From positions 22,076,260 to 22,140,259 of the forward strand of contig NC_081409.1 of NCBI RefSeq assembly GCF_030272615.1: a stretch of DNA of 64,000 nucleotides. Reading direction: 5' to 3'. Shown here in pieces: positions 58,006-64,000 of the stretch; the stretch's first letter is position 1, and the number at the start of each line of letters is the position of its first letter. Below the pieces are notes generated by a model that made no database searches, had not been told where the DNA came from, and saw only the letters and a program-made list of their open reading frames with translations. The translations under genes and the position numbers were made by a program. This DNA comes from Cryptomeria japonica (taxonomy: Eukaryota > Streptophyta > Pinopsida > Cupressales > Cupressaceae).

Positions 58006-58970
58006 TTAATTAATCTTCAGATTCTTTTTCCTGTCCAATCTTCTACTATTGATTTTGACTAGGAGGCTAGCAGTCTGATTACTTCTATCTTCTTCAAATA
58101 ACTGATGCATGTTGTCAACCTTTAATCCATTTCCATAGTGAGTGCGGATGTCCTCATAAGTCGCGCACTCCATGATATAGTGACATTTTGTTTCTACAAC
58201 CTCTTTATTGCAGAATATGCAAGTTTTTTCCTCCCATGCTTCTTTAGGCATCTTCCACCTACCGGTCTCACATCGAAGGTGGTGTGACCCAGTTCTCAGT
58301 TGTGCAATTAGCATCTGCGAGTTACCTTTAATAGCCCCTAAATATGTTTTTTCACCGTGGTCCTTTGTTGGATTAAACTCTCTGATGTATTATGTTTTTT
58401 CCGTCCAACTTGCTTTGTCCACATGGTAATACGAAATTTTTCAATAACATAACTTTTAATTTCACGGTTGGTGTTAGGGCACTCATGCAAATCAATGTTC
58501 CACTTGTTCATCCAATTGTTGTTATGCTTCATCTAGGTTTTCTTCCTCCAATTTAGCATCTCTTCCACAACCATTTTAGGCCAGCGATGCTTATCCATGT
58601 TCGCAACTTTCTTTAAATAACATATCAATTGGGCTATAGCCAAAGCTTCCAAAGGAAAAGTACCTACTTCAGCTAACAAAATTTCATACAAGATCGTTCT
58701 TTTAACTTTGAGATTGCTTGTTATTAAATGCTTCTGGATTCTTTCTAGTTGCCTCCAATTGTAGTTTGACATGTTGCTACCCCATACTTCACAACCATAG
58801 AGAATAACCGGTGTGACTAGAAGACCAAAAAGGGTTTTCTTGGTTTTCCAATCCCAAAGCTCCACTTTTCTGCACCTATTTTGAAGTAAGTATGAGGCTT
58901 TCCAACCTCCTTTGTATCCTTTTTGTCCTACAAGTCTCCCAACTGAGCTTGTAGTGAAAGTCAGTCCCAA
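58006..58970 (-). pseudogene. LINE ORF2, C-terminal third
   Basis: It contains VTPVILYGCEVWG (about 58830), a block found after the RT palm in many LINEs, then LERIQK. Further on, LRTGSHHLRCETGRW leads to C-x2-C and H-x4-C (TCIFC, CHYIMEC), a zinc-binding tail typical of plant LINE proteins. Breaks fall near 58530 and 58320. Confidence 0.8.
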
Positions 58971-58989
58971 GGTACTTGTATTCTTTCAC

Positions 58990-59800
58990 TATTTCCAATG
59001 GACTACCTTCAAAAAGAAAGGTAACTTGTTTGTCTTTTCTTTTTAATTAGAAAATCATGATTTTGGTCTTGGATATGTTCACTTGCATCCCAACCTCCTG
59101 ACAAAAGTCTTCTAAAGCTTTCAAATGTTCTCTTAACCCATGAGCTATTTTTGAAATTAGGATAAGATCATCAGCATATAAAAGGAGTTTCACCACATAA
59201 CCTGCCAACTGAACACCCTCGCCCTCTGTTTTGCTTAACCAAGCTTCTAACTTGTCAATGTATAGCCCAAAAAGCGTGGGAGATAGAGGGCAGCCCTATT
59301 TAACTCCAATATCGCTACCAAAACACTCTGACATGCCTTCACTTGTTTTGATTTTAGCTCTAACCTTCTCATATAATCTATGAACTGCAGCTCTATACCC
59401 ATCCGGTATGTCGAGTGCTTCCATTTTGTGCCATAATTTATCTCTAGGTACCACGTCAAAATCTTTCTTAAAGTCCACAAAACAACAATAAGCTTCCTCA
59501 CCTTGAGTGTTCCAAATTTTTTCTATCAAGTGTTGAAGAGTGATGCAATGATCAATGGTAGAATGTCTTGCCCCGAAACCTGCCTGCCCTTTAGCCCTTT
59601 TACCTTCCTTCTCTACCCAGCTACTAATATTGTGTTCTAACATGCTCCCAAAGAGCTTGCCAAAGAGGGATTGATCATAATCGTGCGATAGTTAGAAGGG
59701 TTATTGATATCCCCATTTTTAACAAGAGGGATGACCACACTAGTTGTCCATTCCCCCGAGAAACCTTTTTGAATGATGTTATTGAAAATTCTCCTTATAT
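58990..59800 (-). pseudogene. LINE ORF2 reverse-transcriptase core
   Basis: Motifs in order: GQAGFGARHSTIDH (about 59580), CCFVDFKKDFDVVPRDKLW (59490-59430), then LLLYADDLIL with YADD at 59178-59167 intact, then VNISKTKIMIF near 59070. In-frame stops and shifts occur between motifs (for example near 59290 and 59040). It copied RNA at the nicked target site and is inactive now. Confidence 0.85.
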
Positions 59801-59996
59801 GAGGGGTGAAAATCTCGCTTCCCCATTTTAAGAATTCATCTTGTAACCCATCTATGTCTTGTGCTTTACCACTTGCTAAAAATTTTATGCCTCAGTGAAT
59901 ATCCTTTGTTGTGAAAAGTTTCATTGAAGTGTTAACAACAGGTGGATAGTTTTTCTCATGAGTGCGTTCATAAAGGATCTTGGCATATTCCAACCA

Positions 59997-61270
59997 TTAT
60001 GCATCTGTAATGCTATTTTCAGTCTTCTTTTTCTTTTGTTGCAACTCCTTCCAAAAACCCTTGGGATTATGCCTTCCAAGAGAAATTAGTTCCTTCCTTC
60101 TTTCATGAACATATTTTTCCTTTTTTGATTGCACCAATTTTACATATTTTTTCTTGTGCTCTTTGTCCATTCCACCCTCTTTTAGTGATCTCTTGGTTGC
60201 CTTACAATCTTCATCATACCATGGATTTTCCGGAAAAGTGTTTGCAGCCCTTGTCTTAGATTGAGATCTTTTGCATGACCTTAGAGCCTTGTGGATTAAT
60301 GGGATCAGCTGGCTTCTATGAATGTGGGCCCCTATCTTATTGGTTGCCTTAACCTTTTTGTTATACTTCATATTGTGTAACTGTTGCTTAAGATCAGCAC
60401 TAAAGATTTCTTTATTCTTTTGATTTATAAGGATTTTTCCCTTGGAAGGGCCCATCTTTTGCATGTGGTAAACCTGCCCATTGTGTTGACTGCATGGAGA
60501 AATGCCTAGTTTAACAAGAAGAGGTGAATGATATGATTTCAACTCAATAGGGCAGTCCCCAATATCGAACTTCAGCAATCTAGAAATAAAAATCTGTGAG
60601 CAAATCACATAGTCTACAACACTTTGGCCATTATAAATATTGCATGTGATGCCCCCCGATCTTGGCCAATCTTTCATGCCATTGAAAATGACCAAGCTGA
60701 ATAAACTACAAAGGCCAAGTAATTCTGCCCCAAGCTGAGACACGTTGCTCTTACCATCTTGAGAGGTTTTTCCCAATGTTGATCTCCACCTTCTTCCAGC
60801 CAAAGAGGATTGTTTTCCCCTCTTGCTTCATTGCCCAACTGAAGGGACTAGTTATTAGGTGTCCTTGCATTAAAGTCTCTCATTAGCACTATGTCACCAA
60901 ATGTACTGAAAATAAAGATATCTTTTATTAGCGATGCATAAGGGTCTTCATTGTCTAAGTTCCTCTTCTTATAAAACTTTGAGTTTTTTGGAGCAAAGTA
61001 GCAAGCGGCCTATCTGAAAGTCACCCCATTCTCTGTTATTTGCAGCCATATGTATTGTTTATTAGTGTCTTCTTTTTCCACTTTTACAATACCCTGCCAC
61101 TTCTCATATATTAGAACTGTAACTCTACCATGACCTTTGCCCATTTCACTCCCTTTGTTCCAAACTGAAACTTTCTTAAATCCTTCAAAATCTAGAACTT
61201 TGCAACCATTGTGTTCATGTGTTTCTATGAGAATGATAATATCTTTTCCTTTTTCTATGGGCCCCAACCT
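59997..61270 (-). pseudogene. LINE ORF2 endonuclease and linker
   Basis: IIILIETHEHNG near 61235 carries the catalytic-type Glu. VLMRDFNAR near 60880 is the D-x-N block. SYHSPLLVKLG near 60530 stands where SDH-x-P is expected, so the Asp of the last motif is lost. A basic linker follows with the FPENPWYDEDCKATKRSLK and NPKGFWKELQQKK text typical of LINE ORF2. Stops occur near 61010 and 60840. Confidence 0.75.
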
Positions 61271-61441
61271 AGGTCTTCTCCTCCATGGATATTCTCTACA
61301 ATTCTAACTTACGACATGTAAGTAATCCTGTGGGGCCCCTAATCCCTATTTCTTGTTTGAAAAATGCTCAGAGATTTGGGCTTTCCCATTCTTCAACCAT
61401 GCCCACTTTCCCTCATTTCTTGTTGTCTTTACTTTCTCCCA

Positions 61442-62281
61442 TTATTTCCTTTGTTCTTCTTGTTGATCGAAGGTCAAATCATCATTTAAATAAATGTATG
61501 TGCCTCTAAGCAACCCTCTATTTTTTAGAATCATGTTCTTATCCTCTAGATTTCTTAAGGTGACTCTTACATGTCTATCTCTACCTCCATCTATCTTCTT
61601 TCCAATCCTACTTGCTTGTTGGATATACCCTGACCGCTGCAGTTTGTCTTTAAGGAAGTCTCTAGTGAGAATATTGGTTCTCTCTTTCTCACTGAAGTCC
61701 CTTAAACCCTTAATTATAATGTTTGCAGTTGTGCCCAACTTATCTTTTTCTTCTCTTAGTTGTCTTTTGACTTGGTTTTCAATGATTCCTCTATGCTCGC
61801 TTGTTGGCCCCCTTACCACTTGTGACCATGACTTGGCCTCTTCTATTTGTTCTCTTAGCTGATTTTCTTTTGACTCTAGGTCTGCCAATGCTGATTGGAT
61901 CACCTTTATTTGCATTACATTTTCTCCTTCCTCTCTTATTGACTTCTTGTTTTCAATTACTTTTAATTGAACTAAATCATGTTTTAGAATGTTCAAATCT
62001 TGTTGGCCCCTCTCCATGTTAATATGAAGATTTAGAATTTGTTCTTTTAGTATTTCTTTTTCTTTTTCCAAATTGCAATTGGATTCTATCACCATTTTTG
62101 CTTTGTTGTCTTCAAATCTCCCCTTGGCTTCTAATATTTCGAGTTTGTTCTTCAACCTCATGAGCTCTTCTACATACAAATCTAATGACCATGTAAGAGG
62201 TGTGGATGTGGGTCTATAAAGTTCCTGCGTCACTTTTTCGGTGCCCTTCTTGCTTGTCATGAGCTCTTCTATTTTGCCCAC
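61442..62281 (-). pseudogene. LINE ORF1-type protein, 279 codons
   Basis: The N-terminal 150 residues form a long charged coiled coil (LKNKLEILEAKG, EKEKEILKEQIL). After AKSWSQVV comes an RRM-like part: IIIKGLRDFSEKE, ASRIGKKIDGG, RDRHVRVTLRNLEDK and the end YLNDDLTFDQQEEQRK, followed by an in-frame TAA and further family text. This resembles L1-type ORF1 nucleic-acid chaperones. The frame is open over its length. Confidence 0.7.
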
Positions 62282-62464
62282 AATCCCTTCTATATGGTCC
62301 AGATTTGACGCGAGATCCTATGTGTCCCCTATCAGCTTCTCTTTTCCTTTATACTCAGCTTGGACAATTGGTTCTCCCTTTTGAAACAACTTATTAGTTA
62401 TCTCTTTTTTACTGAAATTTAACTTTGGTAAAATCACAGTGAATTTTTTCTTTTGTCTTAGTTG

Positions 62465-62989
62465 TCAAGTCTGTATGTGCCTTAAGATCCCCTTATATTG
62501 TTTTGCATTTATAAAAATCAGCCTTTCTCTAGTGTTTGTATACTTTGATGCATTTGTTTGAAGGGATCTTATTAACAAAGATCTCCAAAATTCTGTTAAA
62601 CTATCTTGACTTAGAAGGTTTGACAACACTTTCAGTTGTAAACGAGACTCATTTGTCATTTTTTTGTTCATTATATATTCCATTATTCCCAAATGTTTTG
62701 AAAAATGTTTGTATTTGGCCACTGTGAACCTTGTGTACTGCAATCCTGCCCTACCAGATCTAATCCATGTGACCCTACTGCCTCTATGCCTCTCAAATCC
62801 AAATTTCCATTCATTTTGCCTTGTTTTGTTTTCATGTGGTAAAATAATGTGTGGGTTTGGAGTTTTATGCAGGTCTAACCATTTTTGCCTCCATTTTCCG
62901 AAGAACAGACAAAGTAAAGTTAAAAGAATGCATACAAAATGCATACAAAGGTGGAGAAAAGGCACCCATGAAATTTTTGTGGGATCCAC
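62465..62989 (-). pseudogene. Open frame ending in an NF-YA core fragment
   Basis: The last 20 codons (62521-62465) read IFINAKQYKGILRHIQ followed by T and a stop. This is the start of the conserved NF-YA (CCAAT-box factor) core, normally (V/I)NAKQY-x-(G/A)ILRRRQ. The rest of the core, including the DNA-binding half, is absent in all frames downstream. The preceding 150 codons are not recognised. It lies just upstream of the LINE ORF1. Confidence 0.55.
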
Positions 62990-63019
62990 TAACTGTAGGG
63001 CCCTTCCATGTCCAGTTGT

Positions 63020-63190
63020 CTACCATTGCTTATGGTTGTCTGCCGCTACTTACGGTGCCTATCTACCTACTTCACAGTGCCCTGTCTGCTTGGGATCCAC
63101 GGTGCCCTATCTGCCTGCTTAACGGTGCCCTGCCTGCTTGGGATTCACGGAGATGCAGTTGGGATTCACAGTGCCTTGCCCTGCTTGCTC
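63020..63190. repeat. Short degenerate direct repeats (GGTGCCCTGCCTGCTTGGGA)
   Basis: The word (A/C)GGTGCCCT(G/A)(C/T)CTGCTTGGGA with TTCACGG recurs four or five times about 30-36 bp apart. The open frames here follow from the repeat. Confidence 0.6.
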
Positions 63191-63470
63191 CCCTGAAGAA
63201 GCGTTAGTACTTGCAAGATCCCTTCGCTCTCCAAATCCATATCATAGAGTATGAGAACACTTAATTTCCTATAAAATCTCCTCAACCCATAAATTTTTTA
63301 AAAAACAATCCACTTGTCTTCACGAATACGCAGACAAGGAGGTCGTCAATGCTGCGTACCAAACATAACACCTACCATAGATTTGTTTGGACTTTGTACT
63401 TGGTTTGATGATATATTTTGATAGTTTTTTTTTAAGGAGGTCGTCAATGTTGCATTGAGAAGGGGAGACT

Positions 63471-63600
63471 AAAAGGGATGTGGAGAAATAGGGACAGAGG
63501 GAGGAAGATAAGGGAGAATAAAAGGGATGTGGAGAAATAGGGACAGAGGGAGGAAGATAAGGGAGAATAAAAGGGATGTGGAGAAAATGAGAGATGGGGA
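63471..63600. repeat. Tandem array, period 49 bp, about 2.5 copies
   Basis: AAAAGGGATGTGGAGAAAT starts at 63471, 63520 and 63569, with GGGACAGAGGGAGGAAGATA inside. Copies look nearly identical. Confidence 0.85.
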
Positions 63601-63676
63601 GATGGGAGAGATAGGGGGAATGGAGAGATAGGGGAGAAATGGAGTGAATTAGAGAGAGATATGTAGATAACGAGAC

Positions 63677-63678
<2 letters not shown>

Positions 63679-63754
<76 letters not shown>
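63679..63754. repeat. (AG)n microsatellite, 38 units
   Basis: A perfect AG dinucleotide run, flanked by further GA-rich sequence from about 63440 to 63860. The Ser/Leu-only open frames on the minus strand are an artefact of it. Confidence 0.95.
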
Positions 63755-63759
<5 letters not shown>

Positions 63760-64000
63760 TTTTGAAGAAAAAGATAGAGGGGGAATAGTTATAAATAAAG
63801 ATAGACATAGAGAAATAAAGACAGAGATAGGGAGGGAAAAACAAAGAGTTTGTGTCAATGAGTATTATTAGTGAAAATAATTTGAAATATATTAGTTGCA
63901 AATGATATTCTAGATATTTACATGAAATGAGTTAAAGAGTTATAAATAAATATTTAAAAATTGCTAAACATATACTTATATCTAATTAAAGAATATGAAT

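Larger units (their letters stand above)
57930..62281 (-). mobile_element. LINE (non-LTR retrotransposon), decayed, minus strand
   Basis: The order on the minus strand is ORF1 (62281-61442), APE-type endonuclease (about 61270-60600), linker and RT (about 60000-58990), thumb/connection (58970-58530), C-terminal zinc-finger region (58314-58006), a 3' UTR of about 75 bp and a (TTCA)n tail at 57932-57950. It is nearly full length in layout but carries many stops and shifts. The clade is not certain; no RNase H domain is seen. The gene order and APE-type endonuclease are typical of the L1-like/jockey-like groups. Confidence 0.88.

Noticed and set aside
63320-63901. Ser/Leu-rich membrane-like proteins
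   Set aside because: They are produced by the (AG)n repeat and the purine-rich array.

Overview
This window looks like repeat-dense heterochromatin from a large-genome seed plant. A gymnosperm is my preferred guess, by inference only. The host signal is plant-type: split nuclear genes for mitochondrial proteins, with small phase-0 exons, sit among nested transposable elements. I see no rRNA, tRNA, CRISPR or bacterial feature.

Host genes. At the left edge (886-1655, minus) are three exons of a mitochondrial bL19 ribosomal protein gene that runs off the window. At 57192-57623 (minus) are the first three exons of the gene for the 24-kDa (NDUFV2-type) subunit of mitochondrial complex I; its remaining exons are not visible. 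Gene debris also occurs. A chimeric minus-strand pseudogene at 27.3-29.6 kb joins a starch-synthase fragment, a PS1-like PIN-nuclease region and an unnamed C-terminal region. A short NF-YA core-domain fragment lies at 62.5 kb.

The dominant content is one family of unnamed elements. I recognise six copies: E1 5241-12356 (+), E2 3813-15502 (-), E3 remnants flanking E2 (-), I 36747-45071 (+), O 34028-about 46065 (+), and copy 7 at about 46.9-50.2 kb (-). Where both ends are visible, the elements begin TG and end CAACA, carry 5-bp target-site duplications (one mismatch in E2), and have no second terminal repeat. Each has a 1.8-2.9 kb leader with tandem or short-motif arrays, then a splice-acceptor-like site. 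One very long protein frame of about 1060-1190 codons follows in the best copies, with no reverse transcriptase, integrase or transposase. A TATA box lies about 0.8-0.9 kb before the 3' end and a conserved splice donor about 0.2 kb before it. The best explanation is solo copies of a giant LTR that encodes a protein in its U3 region.

Nesting is precise. E1 sits inside the reading frame of E2, and E2 lies in the 3' part of E3. I sits inside the reading frame of O, and a 1.5-kb solo LTR (40754-42264) sits inside the frame of I.

Other elements: a decayed hAT transposase (about 17.6-20.0 kb, minus); a likely LTR at 31246-32351; a Ty1/copia element with full 5' LTR, PBS, broken gag-pol, PPT and truncated 3' LTR (50234-56093); and a decayed LINE with ORF1, endonuclease, RT with intact YADD and a TTCA-type tail (about 57.9-62.3 kb, minus). 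The right end is purine-rich simple repeat.
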